In this document: in pieces, positions 1-6,547 of the stretch | Numbering within the stretch: the first letter of the stretch is position 1 | Layout: every line of letters starts with the position of its first letter | DNA from: DASZZV01 sp035544835 | GTDB taxonomy: Bacteria; Acidobacteriota; Thermoanaerobaculia; Gp7-AA8 | Assembly: GCA_035544835.1 (NCBI GenBank) | Contig: DASZZV010000364.1 | Span: forward strand, 1 to 16,738 | Reading direction: 5' to 3' | Length of the DNA: 16,738 nucleotides | Position numbers and translations under genes: made by a program | Notes under the pieces: generated by a model | Told to the model about the DNA's origin: nothing | Seen by the model: only the letters and a program-made list of their open reading frames with translations | Database searches by the model: none

Positions 1-2
1 TA

Positions 3-1730
3 TCGGACCGCATCCTCCAGAAAACGGGAGCGGTCGAGGAGCGCGACATCGAAGAGCAGATGCTCGACGACATGGACCTGGAGCGAGAGCGCGGCATCAC
101 CATCAAGGCCCGCGCCGTTACCGTCCCCTATCGGGCCAAAGATGGGCAGTTGTACACGTTCAATCTCATCGACACGCCCGGGCACGTCGATTTCAGTTAC
201 GAGGTGAGCAGGAGCCTCGCCGCCTGCGAGGGAGCAATCCTGGTCGTCGATGCCACGCAGGGCGTCGAGGCCCAGACGCTGGCCAACAGCTATCTGGCCA
301 TTGAAAACGACCTCGACATCATCCCGGTCATCAACAAGATCGATCTTCCCTCGGCCGATCCCGATCGCATCCGCGAGCAGATCGAGAACGTGATCGGCCT
401 CGATGCCAAAGATGCCGTCCTGGCTTCAGCGAAGTCAGGGATCGGTATCGACGAGATTCTCGAACAGATCGTCGCCAGAATCTCACCTCCGAAGGGCATC
501 GTCGATGCGCCGCTGCGAGCTCTTCTTTTCGACTCCTGGTACGACCCCTACCGCGGCGTGATGATGCTCATTCGCGTGATCGATGGCGAGCTCCACAGGG
601 GAACCCGCCTGAAGTTTCTGTCCACCGGACGAGTCTACGAGGCAACGACACTTGGCATCTTCACACCGAAGCCGAAAGAGGTCGACAGTCTCGGCGTCGG
701 CGACGTGGGCTTCATCGCTGCGAACATCAAAGACATTGTGCTGGCCAAGATCGGGGACACGATTACCGAGGAGAAGGCTGAGGTAGAAGCGCTGCCGGGC
801 TTTATGGAAGTGAAGCCAATGGTGTTCGCCGGTCTGTATCCGATCAACACCGATCAGTACGAAGATCTTCGCGACGCCGTCGCCAAGCTGAAGCTCAACG
901 ACGCCTCCTTCAGCTATGAGCCGGAAGCCTCCACGGCCCTCGGTTTCGGATTCCGTTGCGGTTTCCTCGGGCTCCTGCACATGGAGATCATCCAAGAGAG
1001 GCTGGAGCGCGAGTTCAATCTCGAGCTTCTCACGTCCGCCCCCGGGGTTCGCTACAAGGTGCTCAAAACCGACGGCGAATGGATCGAAATCGAGAACCCG
1101 CAGAAACTGCCCGACCCGTCGTACATCAACTACATTGAAGAGCCAATGATCGAGGCCACCATCCTCACCCGCGAGGAGTACGTCGGGCCGATTCTGGCGC
1201 TGGCCATCGACAAGCGCGGTACGCAGAGGAAGCTGGAGTACCTTTCGACGAATCGCGTGATGATCGTCTACGACATGCCTCTCAACGAGGTGATCCTCGA
1301 TTTTTTCGACAAACTGAAATCGATCTCGCGTGGTTACGCATCGCTCGATTATCAGTTTCTCGGCTACAAGCAGAGCGAGCTGGTGAAGCTCGACATCCTG
1401 ATCAATGGCGAGCCTCTGGACGCACTTTCGCTCATCGTCCATCGTGACAAGGCCTACGCGCGCGGGAAAATGCTGGTGGAGAAAATGCGGGAGTTCATCC
1501 CTCGACAGATGTTCGAGGTGGCGTTGCAGGCGGCGATCGGAAACCGGATCGTGGCCCGGGAAACGGTAAAGGCACTTCGGAAGAACGTTCTGGCTAAGTG
1601 CTACGGCGGTGACATCAGCCGCAAACGCAAGCTCCTCGAGAAGCAGAAGGAAGGCAAGAAGAGGATGAAGCGTGTCGGCAAAGTCGAGATCCCGCAGGAA
1701 GCGTTCCTGGCTGTGCTAAAGATCGACTGA
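3..1730 (+). CDS. lepA: Elongation factor 4 (LepA), 5' end cut by window edge
   Basis: This is a translational GTPase that acts on the ribosome (EF4, proposed to back-translocate ribosomes or help 30S biogenesis). The frame is open from base 3, so the first ATG at 60 is internal; the P-loop (G1) lies off the window. Visible motifs are the G2/switch I segment DLERERGITIK, G3 DTPGHVDF, G4 NKID and G5 SAK. The EF-G-like domains and the LepA-specific C-terminal region follow, ending RVGKVEIPQEAFLAVL as is typical for LepA. About 575 of the usual ~600 residues are present, with no frameshift. The stop is followed by 10 bp and then a palindromic repeat element, so the gene is probably monocistronic or last in its operon. 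Identity is very secure. Confidence 0.97.
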   Translation, partial: SDRILQKTGAVEERDIEEQMLDDMDLERERGITIKARAVTVPYRAKDGQLYTFNLIDTPGHVDFSYEVSRSLAACEGAILVVDATQGVEAQTLANSYLAIENDLDIIPVINKIDLPSADPDRIREQIENVIGLDAKDAVLASAKSGIGIDEILEQIVARISPPKGIVDAPLRALLFDSWYDPYRGVMMLIRVIDGELHRGTRLKFLSTGRVYEATTLGIFTPKPKEVDSLGVGDVGFIAANIKDIVLAKIGDTITEEKAEVEALPGFMEVKPMVFAGLYPINTDQYEDLRDAVAKLKLNDASFSYEPEASTALGFGFRCGFLGLLHMEIIQERLEREFNLELLTSAPGVRYKVLKTDGEWIEIENPQKLPDPSYINYIEEPMIEATILTREEYVGPILALAIDKRGTQRKLEYLSTNRVMIVYDMPLNEVILDFFDKLKSISRGYASLDYQFLGYKQSELVKLDILINGEPLDALSLIVHRDKAYARGKMLVEKMREFIPRQMFEVALQAAIGNRIVARETVKALRKNVLAKCYGGDISRKRKLLEKQKEGKKRMKRVGKVEIPQEAFLAVLKID

Positions 1731-1740
1731 TCCCGGAGTC

Positions 1741-1863
1741 TTGTGTGGCACAGGCACTCTTGCCTGTGTGTCGGCCGTCGAGGCCGACTTCCCTGCATCC
1801 AATTCACAGAAACGCCACGGCTCGACGCCGTGGCACACAGGCAAGAGTGCCTGTGCCACACAA
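1741..1863. repeat. Palindromic intergenic element, family A copy 1
   Basis: The element has 30-bp perfect terminal inverted repeats (1741-1770 and 1834-1863). Each arm holds hairpin 1 (stem CACAGGCA, 4-nt loop) and then hairpin 2. Hairpin 2 is TCGGCC / loop GTCGA / GGCCGA on the left, and GCCACGGC / loop TCGAC / GCCGTGGC at 1814-1834 on the right. A second copy lies at 12394-12512. It sits 10 bp after the lepA stop, so it could also terminate transcription, although no U-tract follows. It looks like a MITE, REP or BIME-type non-autonomous element; the mobilising enzyme is not in the window. Confidence 0.9.
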
Positions 1864-1971
1864 AAGACCGGCGGCGCTCAGTTCGAGAGTTCCTGGCGTC
1901 ACGAACAATTTTCCGCGCCGGCTCGTTCGGAAGTAGAGAATGAACGACTGAGCGGAGGAACCTTGAGATCA

Positions 1972-2601
1972 ATGCGTGGGAGTGTGGCCGTCCTTTTGAT
2001 TGCCGGGGGATGCTCCACATCGAGTCCGGTGACATGGCCAGGGGACAACGCCCCTGTCAAGGAGGCGCGAATTCTAGTGGGTCAGGACAATCAGGTTCGG
2101 CTCACAGCGCGACTGGCCACCGATCGCTTCGCGCCGAATTCGCTGGTCGGCATCCGCTTCGACGTGGAGAATCGTCGCGACGAACCGATTGCCGTCGCCG
2201 ACATCGCTTCCGAGACCGTTTACGACGTCGACTCGGGCGTGATTACGGTAAACGTTGGATCGGAAGTCCCCGGGAACGAGTTTTTGCCGCGGCTCGTGAA
2301 GGTCGGGGCCGGCGAGACGAAGATTTTCAGAACGTCAGCGAGGGTGCGAGCGTCGGTAATTGCCGAGGGGACGCAAGTGTCGCGTCCTCGATCGATCAGG
2401 GTGAATCTGCATTTCCTGACAGCGATCGAGCCGTTTGCGAAACTCATCGACATATCGGAGAAGGCGATCCGCGATCCGGCCCTGGCCGACTCGCTGTTCG
2501 CGTTGTGGGTGGACCACATCCAGGCCGTGGCGACCAACGATCTTCCGATCCGATGGGGTGGTCCCAACACCGTCAACTTCGGTGGTCCGAGCGAGCATTA
2601 A
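1972..2601 (+). CDS. Predicted lipoprotein of unknown function
   Basis: The protein has about 209 residues and I do not recognise a named family. It begins MRGSVAVLLIAGGCSTSS, a short charged start, a hydrophobic run and a cysteine in an AGGC context, a loose lipobox that suggests a lipid-anchored exported protein. The rest looks mostly beta (for example LVGIRFDVENRRDEPIAVAD), reminiscent of an immunoglobulin-like or DUF1425/YcfL-type fold, but that is only an impression. The start is uncertain. ATG 1972 lies 13 nt after GGAGG (1954-1958), and the in-frame TTG at 1963 lies only 4 nt after it. Open frame continues back to 1741, but that would translate the palindromic repeat, so the longer start is rejected. 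Repeats lie on both sides. Confidence 0.72.
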   Translation: MRGSVAVLLIAGGCSTSSPVTWPGDNAPVKEARILVGQDNQVRLTARLATDRFAPNSLVGIRFDVENRRDEPIAVADIASETVYDVDSGVITVNVGSEVPGNEFLPRLVKVGAGETKIFRTSARVRASVIAEGTQVSRPRSIRVNLHFLTAIEPFAKLIDISEKAIRDPALADSLFALWVDHIQAVATNDLPIRWGGPNTVNFGGPSEH

Positions 2602-2606
2602 GGAAA

Positions 2607-2696
2607 GGCCGAGGGGTGCGGGCGCCTCGCCCGCACCTACTGAATCGAGGATGCTCAGCAGCGCCGAGCGGGCGAGGCGCCCGCTCCCCTCGGGCC
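2607..2696. repeat. Palindromic intergenic element, family D
   Basis: This inverted pair of hairpins lies between convergent genes. The left hairpin is 2617-2635, stem TGCGGGCG / loop CCT / CGCCCGCA. The right hairpin is 2667-2685, stem AGCGGGCG / loop AGG / CGCCCGCT. The flanks are also inverted: GGCCGAGGGG on the left and CCCCTCGGGCC on the right. Read on one strand, the two arms are the same except that the outermost T-A pair of the stem is swapped to A-T. It could serve as a bidirectional terminator for the convergent genes, but lacks a U-tract. Confidence 0.82.
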
Positions 2697-2731
2697 GGAA
2701 CGTTGCAGGACCGTACTAAACTTCGCAAGTC

Positions 2732-3070
2732 TTACAAGAAACTCTTGAGCGCTTCCCCTTCGTTCTCGTAGACCTCGAACACGGTGATCAGCTGCGTCAC
2801 CTGCAGGAGGTCAGTCACCTTGGGCGGCAGGTGGAGAAGCTTCAGTTTTCCGCCGCGATTGGTCACCGTCGTATAAGAGCCGACCAGCTCACCGATACCG
2901 GAGGAGTCGATGGTGGTTACAGCATTCATCTCCAGAAGGATCTTGTTTTTGCCGTCATTGAGGCATTTGACGATCAGATCGCGGAGCTGTGAGTCGCCGG
3001 ACCCGATAGTGATCTTCCCCTGAAGACTGATGATCTCGACCCCGTCGACATTTCTCACGCTGGTTTTCAT
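2732..3070 (-). CDS. STAS-domain anti-sigma factor antagonist (RsbV/SpoIIAA-like)
   Basis: This 112-residue single-domain cytoplasmic protein matches the usual length of anti-anti-sigma factors. In this family, the unphosphorylated form binds a partner kinase/anti-sigma factor and frees its target; phosphorylation on a conserved serine blocks binding. The site is seen as TTIDSSGIGELVG (D55-S56-S57-G58). A perfect AAGGAG Shine-Dalgarno (3077-3082 on the minus strand) lies 6 nt before the ATG and fixes the start. It follows the HATPase gene by 36 bp on the same strand, and the two likely form a partner-switching pair. No dedicated sigma factor or PP2C phosphatase is adjacent, so the output could also be non-transcriptional. 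Confidence 0.92.
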   Translation of the reverse strand: MKTSVRNVDGVEIISLQGKITIGSGDSQLRDLIVKCLNDGKNKILLEMNAVTTIDSSGIGELVGSYTTVTNRGGKLKLLHLPPKVTDLLQVTQLITVFEVYENEGEALKSFL

Positions 3071-3106
3071 TCTGCTCTCCTTGTTCTTCTTCGGTTCCGG
3101 GGCGGC

Positions 3107-3577
3107 TCAGGCCTTCACACTATCAGTAACGCCGCTCCGGTTCTCGAGGTTCTTTGTCATCACTAGGCTCGTCCCGCCTTTGGGATCAAACGAGTACTTG
3201 ATCACGTCCATGAAAGTCTTCATATAGAAAATGCCGCGACCACTGGTCTTCATCAGGTTCTGAGGGTTCAGGGGATCATCCACTTTCGCCGGATCGAACC
3301 CCGAGCCCTCGTCGGAAATGCTGATGCGGAGGTTTCGTCCTTCCAGATCAAATGTTGCGTGGACTCGCTTCTGGATGTTCATTTTGTTGCCATGCTTGAT
3401 GGCGTTGGCGACGCCCTCCCGGACGGCCATGCCGATCCAGTGGGACCCATCATCATCCAGCCCGGCCGTCTCGCACAGGTGTTCAGCGATCACCTGGACG
3501 AGCTCGATGTTCTCAAAGCGGCTGCTGATGGTGATTTCGATGCGCTCGGGTGTAGTCATCTGGGAAATCGAGCGCAT
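3107..3577 (-). CDS. RsbW/SpoIIAB-like serine kinase / anti-sigma factor (HATPase_c)
   Basis: This 156-residue GHKL ATPase would phosphorylate the neighbouring STAS protein and sequester a partner such as a sigma factor. Visible motifs are the N box REGVANAIKHGN (residues 53-64), G1 box DEGSGFDP (89-96) and G2 box GRGIFYMK (113-120). No transmembrane segment or sensor domain is seen, so it acts in the cytosol. The start may instead be Met7 (codon at 3557-3559), giving MTTPERIEITISS; neither start has a clear Shine-Dalgarno. The gene diverges from the secreted protease gene, with only 43 bp between them. The family call is secure; the partner is unknown. Confidence 0.9.
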   Translation of the reverse strand: MRSISQMTTPERIEITISSRFENIELVQVIAEHLCETAGLDDDGSHWIGMAVREGVANAIKHGNKMNIQKRVHATFDLEGRNLRISISDEGSGFDPAKVDDPLNPQNLMKTSGRGIFYMKTFMDVIKYSFDPKGGTSLVMTKNLENRSGVTDSVKA

Positions 3578-3588
3578 TCTACGAGAAC

Positions 3589-3603
3589 GAAAGCGCCGCT
3601 TTC
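3589..3603. promoter_or_regulatory. Small palindrome in a divergent intergenic gap
   Basis: The inverted repeat GAAAGC-GCC-GCTTTC lies in the 43-bp gap between the divergent HATPase and metalloprotease genes. Its position fits an operator or a short hairpin shared by two divergent promoters. No convincing -35/-10 pair is seen, and such short palindromes arise by chance, so the role is a guess. Confidence 0.25.
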
Positions 3604-3620
3604 AAGCTAACATCCGCGCA

Positions 3621-4859
3621 ATGACAAAGTTGCTGGCACGCATTGGCCCGCTGAGGGCTCTGACGGTTGCTCTTTTCGCGGCGCTTTCGCTCTCCCTCCC
3701 GGCCCTGGCGGACGAGGTCTCCCTCACTCCTTTGACCGCGCAGGTGGAGACGCTCCGGGAGCGACACTTCCTCCGTGAGGTAAACCAGAAGACACTGCCT
3801 CGCGCGGAGCTGCGTTCCTTTCTCGAGAAGCAGATGGAGAAGGATCTGCCGATGCCGATCGATGAGTACGTCGGTGTCCTGCGCGCCCTGCACCTGATCG
3901 GGAAGGGGGATGGGATCGGTCCCATGCTCGATCTCTACGAGGCCCAGGTGCTGGCCTTCTACGATCCCGTTTCTCATGTCTTCTACTCACTGGACAAGCC
4001 ACCCGCAGCCGCAGGCGCGCTCCCGGAGGCGATGCAGAAGGCGGTCATCATTCACGAACTGACGCATGCATTGCAGGATCAGCTCTTCAATGCCGGAGCG
4101 AGGATGCAGGGCGTACAGGACGACTGGGATGCGCAGCTCGCCTATCAGTCCGTCCTGGAAGGGGAAGCGACGCTCATCATGATGGGCTACCTCGGCGAGA
4201 CCATGGGGATGAAGCTCGAAGACATGGTCAGCAGTCCCGATCTGCTCAAGACTCTGACGGCAGCGTCCAGCGCGAACGCCGGTGTACCGGAGACGACACC
4301 ACGGTATTTTGTCGAGTCGCTGAAGTTTCCCTATATTGCCGGAATCGGCTTCGTCATCGATGCTTACAAACGACAAGGATGGAACGGTGTCGACCAGATC
4401 GACCGCTGCCCGCCGACGACGACCGCCGAGATCAACGATCCTGCTCTGTACTGGAAAATAGTCGCCTCCGCAGGCGGCATACAAGCGAACAAGAGTGTTG
4501 GAAACACTTCGTCGCTCGGCGTTTTTCATTGGGATTTTCTTCTCGGCCAGGGTGCGTCGACGGGATGGATGGGCGATCGTGTCGAGGTGCAGCGGCCATC
4601 CTCGAAGGAGCCGACCGTTCTGGTGGAAACGCGGTGGGATTCGCCGAAGCACGCCCGTGACTTTCAGCATCGTTACGAAGAGTTTCTCAAGAGTCAGAAT
4701 GAACACCCGTGGTCCGTCGTAACCGGCTCGACTGTCAGGATCGCCTATGGGGGAGACCGGACGGCAAGTCAGAAATTCACCAGAAACAAAAACGAGAGCA
4801 AGGTGACGGTGCGACCGCGTCAGTGCACGCCGGCCGTGACAGCAGGAGCCTCGAAATGA
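3621..4859 (+). CDS. Secreted HExxH zinc metalloprotease, unclassified
   Basis: The protein has 412 residues. It begins with a Sec signal peptide (about residues 1-30: charged MTKLLAR, hydrophobic core, ALA before DEVSL). The zinc site is HELTHALQD (H145-E146-H149). The downstream EGEAT (180-184) is well placed to give a glutamate third ligand, as in gluzincins. The fold and substrate are not recognised beyond that. The start is the first ATG just outside the divergent gene; open frame extends back to 3318 but overlaps the HATPase gene on the opposite strand and lacks a signal peptide. The stop overlaps the next gene's start (ATGA at 4856-4859), so it is translationally coupled to a secreted M20 hydrolase, suggesting joint extracytoplasmic peptide breakdown. 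Confidence 0.82.
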   Translation: MTKLLARIGPLRALTVALFAALSLSLPALADEVSLTPLTAQVETLRERHFLREVNQKTLPRAELRSFLEKQMEKDLPMPIDEYVGVLRALHLIGKGDGIGPMLDLYEAQVLAFYDPVSHVFYSLDKPPAAAGALPEAMQKAVIIHELTHALQDQLFNAGARMQGVQDDWDAQLAYQSVLEGEATLIMMGYLGETMGMKLEDMVSSPDLLKTLTAASSANAGVPETTPRYFVESLKFPYIAGIGFVIDAYKRQGWNGVDQIDRCPPTTTAEINDPALYWKIVASAGGIQANKSVGNTSSLGVFHWDFLLGQGASTGWMGDRVEVQRPSSKEPTVLVETRWDSPKHARDFQHRYEEFLKSQNEHPWSVVTGSTVRIAYGGDRTASQKFTRNKNESKVTVRPRQCTPAVTAGASK

Positions 4860-6118
4860 AAAAAACAATCGTCGCTTTTGCGGTTGTATGCACGCTCCCT
4901 GGCGTGCTGGCAGCCGCTGATCGCCACAAGACCATCGACGCCGAAATCCAGTCCCTCAGCAGGCAGCTCAGCGACACACGCCGCGATCTTCACATGCATC
5001 CGGAGCTGTCCAACCGCGAAGAGCGCACCTCGAAAGTTATCGCCGATCGCCTGCGCTCACTGGGAATTCCAATCGAGACCGGCGTCGCGAAGTACGGTGT
5101 CATCGCCACGATCAAAGGCAATGGCCCCGGGAAAACGGCGATCTTCCGAGCCGATATCGATGCTCTGCCGATTGAAGAGACGATGGATGTTCCCTACAAG
5201 AGTCTCAATAAAGGCGTGAAGCACGCCTGCGGGCATGACGCCCACACTTCGATTGCCCTCACGGCGGCGGAGCTCCTGTGGAAGCACCGCAGCGAGTTTC
5301 CAGGAACGGCCGTCGTACTCTTCCAGCCCGCCGAGGAAGGACCGCCGCTCGGGGAAGAGGGCGGCGCTGCTCTGATGATCAAAGAGGGCGTGCTGGAGAA
5401 GTACAAACCATCGGCGATGTTCGCGCTTCACGTCGATCCAGCGCAGGAGGCCGGCATCGTCAGCTGGACTCCCGGGAGCGAGTTCGCCTCGGCCGATCGC
5501 TTCTACATCACCGTCACCGGCAAGGGAACGCATGGTGCGTATCCGCACATGGGAATCGATCCCATCGTGATTTCGGCCGAGATCATCACCAACCTCCAGA
5601 CCATCGCCAGCAGGCGCATCGATCCGATCGAGCCTGTGGTCGTTACGGTCGGGGCCATTCATGGAGGGACACGTTTCAACATCATCCCCGACACCGTGCA
5701 GATGGAAGGAACGATTCGTACGCTGTCGGCCAGCGTTCGCGACAAGACCCTCGGGCTGGTCAAGTCGATTACGGCTGGCATCGCCGAGGCTAATGGTGCC
5801 TCCGCCAAAGTCGAATCGCTCCTGCTGGCGCCGATCACGAAAAACGACGAAAAGGTCGGGCTGTTCGGTGAGAAGTCATTGCAGACGACTCTTGGGCCGG
5901 CGAACGTTTTGCGGGTGCTTCCGGTGATGGGTGCGGAAGACTTCGGATTCTTCTCCGATCGAATCCCGTCGTTCTATTTCAAGCTCGGTATCGCCAACAA
6001 AGAGCGCGGCATCACAGCCAACATTCACACCGCCCAGTTCGATATCGACGAGAAGTCGCTGCTCATTGGCGCTCGTGCGGTGACCAACCTGATGATGGAT
6101 TACCTGCAGGCGAAGTAG
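4856..6118 (+). CDS. Secreted M20-family amidohydrolase (M20D-like)
   Basis: This 420-residue zinc hydrolase resembles N-acyl-amino-acid amidohydrolases, hippuricases and carboxypeptidases. Ligand and catalytic motifs are in order: RADIDALPIEE (98-108), ACGHDAHTS (124-132), QPAEEGP (157-163), a downstream HVDP and a C-terminal MGAEDFGFF. The dimerisation/lid domain sits between. Residues 1-20 (MKKTIVAFAVVCTLPGVLAA) form a signal peptide, so it acts outside the cytoplasm, unlike the many cytosolic members. The ATG at 4856 was chosen because it starts the signal peptide and overlaps the protease stop. The exact substrate (acylated amino acid or peptide) cannot be told from sequence. Confidence 0.9.
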   Translation: MKKTIVAFAVVCTLPGVLAAADRHKTIDAEIQSLSRQLSDTRRDLHMHPELSNREERTSKVIADRLRSLGIPIETGVAKYGVIATIKGNGPGKTAIFRADIDALPIEETMDVPYKSLNKGVKHACGHDAHTSIALTAAELLWKHRSEFPGTAVVLFQPAEEGPPLGEEGGAALMIKEGVLEKYKPSAMFALHVDPAQEAGIVSWTPGSEFASADRFYITVTGKGTHGAYPHMGIDPIVISAEIITNLQTIASRRIDPIEPVVVTVGAIHGGTRFNIIPDTVQMEGTIRTLSASVRDKTLGLVKSITAGIAEANGASAKVESLLLAPITKNDEKVGLFGEKSLQTTLGPANVLRVLPVMGAEDFGFFSDRIPSFYFKLGIANKERGITANIHTAQFDIDEKSLLIGARAVTNLMMDYLQAK

Positions 6119-6123
6119 AAGGC

Positions 6124-6405
6124 ATGTTCGACATCGACTACGACACACTTGAAGAAGACATGATCTCTGGTGTCTTTCGCGAACGTTTGCGCGAGGAGTT
6201 GGTCGGAGCCAATCGCCTGCTTCAACAGGCCGGTGAGCCGATCCCGCTCGCTTCTTACACGGCCACGAAGATCGCCGAAATCATCAACAAGGGCAGCGAC
6301 GAGCCGATCGACAAGACATTTGCCTATGACCTCTATCAGGAGATTCTGGAGGCCTGCGAGAGAGCACGGAGCGAAGTGATTGGAGAGGAGACGAAGCCGT
6401 CTTGA
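6124..6405 (+). CDS. Small conserved-looking protein of unknown function
   Basis: The protein has 93 residues, is acidic and predicted helical, with no signal peptide, transmembrane segment or metal motif. It begins MFDIDYDTLEEDMISGVFRE and has a charged tail. The start is supported by an AGAAGG Shine-Dalgarno that overlaps the upstream TAG stop. It follows the amidohydrolase by 5 bp and is probably the third gene of that operon. I do not recognise the family. Codon use looks like its neighbours, and the tight coupling argues it is real. Confidence 0.7.
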   Translation: MFDIDYDTLEEDMISGVFRERLREELVGANRLLQQAGEPIPLASYTATKIAEIINKGSDEPIDKTFAYDLYQEILEACERARSEVIGEETKPS

Positions 6406-6412
6406 AGTTGAC

Positions 6413-6547
6413 CGGAGTGGCGGCATCTTTGCCGCCTGGCCCGGCGCCATCCCGTGGCGCCGTTCTGGTGGCGTGACCAGACTTTGATTCGGGCCAGACG
6501 GCGGCGCGGGACGCCGCCGAGCCAGGCGACAGGATGTCGCCACTCCG
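6413..6547. repeat. Palindromic intergenic element, family C
   Basis: Near-identical terminal inverted repeats (6413-6440 and 6521-6547) enclose inner hairpins. Hairpin 1 is GGCGGCA / TGCCGCC on the left and GGCGACA / TGTCGCC on the right. Hairpin 2 is CGGCGCCA / loop TCCCG / TGGCGCCG on the left, and CGGCGGCG / loop CGGGA / CGCCGCCG on the right. Hairpin 2 loops are reverse complements while the stems differ in a compensatory way. The right end abuts the first possible selD start codon at 6548. The architecture (two hairpins per arm, inverted arms) matches family A although the sequence is unrelated. Confidence 0.85.

Noticed and set aside
483..1442. Long minus-strand open frame inside lepA (319 codons)
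   Set aside because: It is antisense to a clearly conserved lepA; its translation is rich in His, Val and Arg and shows no known domain. Typical shadow frame in GC-rich DNA.
1741..1971. N-terminal extension of the lipoprotein through the repeat
   Set aside because: It would translate element A (residues like GTGTLACV and HTGKSACAT) and bury the signal peptide. Such peptides are artefacts of repeat DNA.
3987..4868. Long minus-strand open frame inside the metalloprotease (293 codons)
   Set aside because: It is opposite a gene with signal peptide and HExxH motif and has no recognisable protein features.
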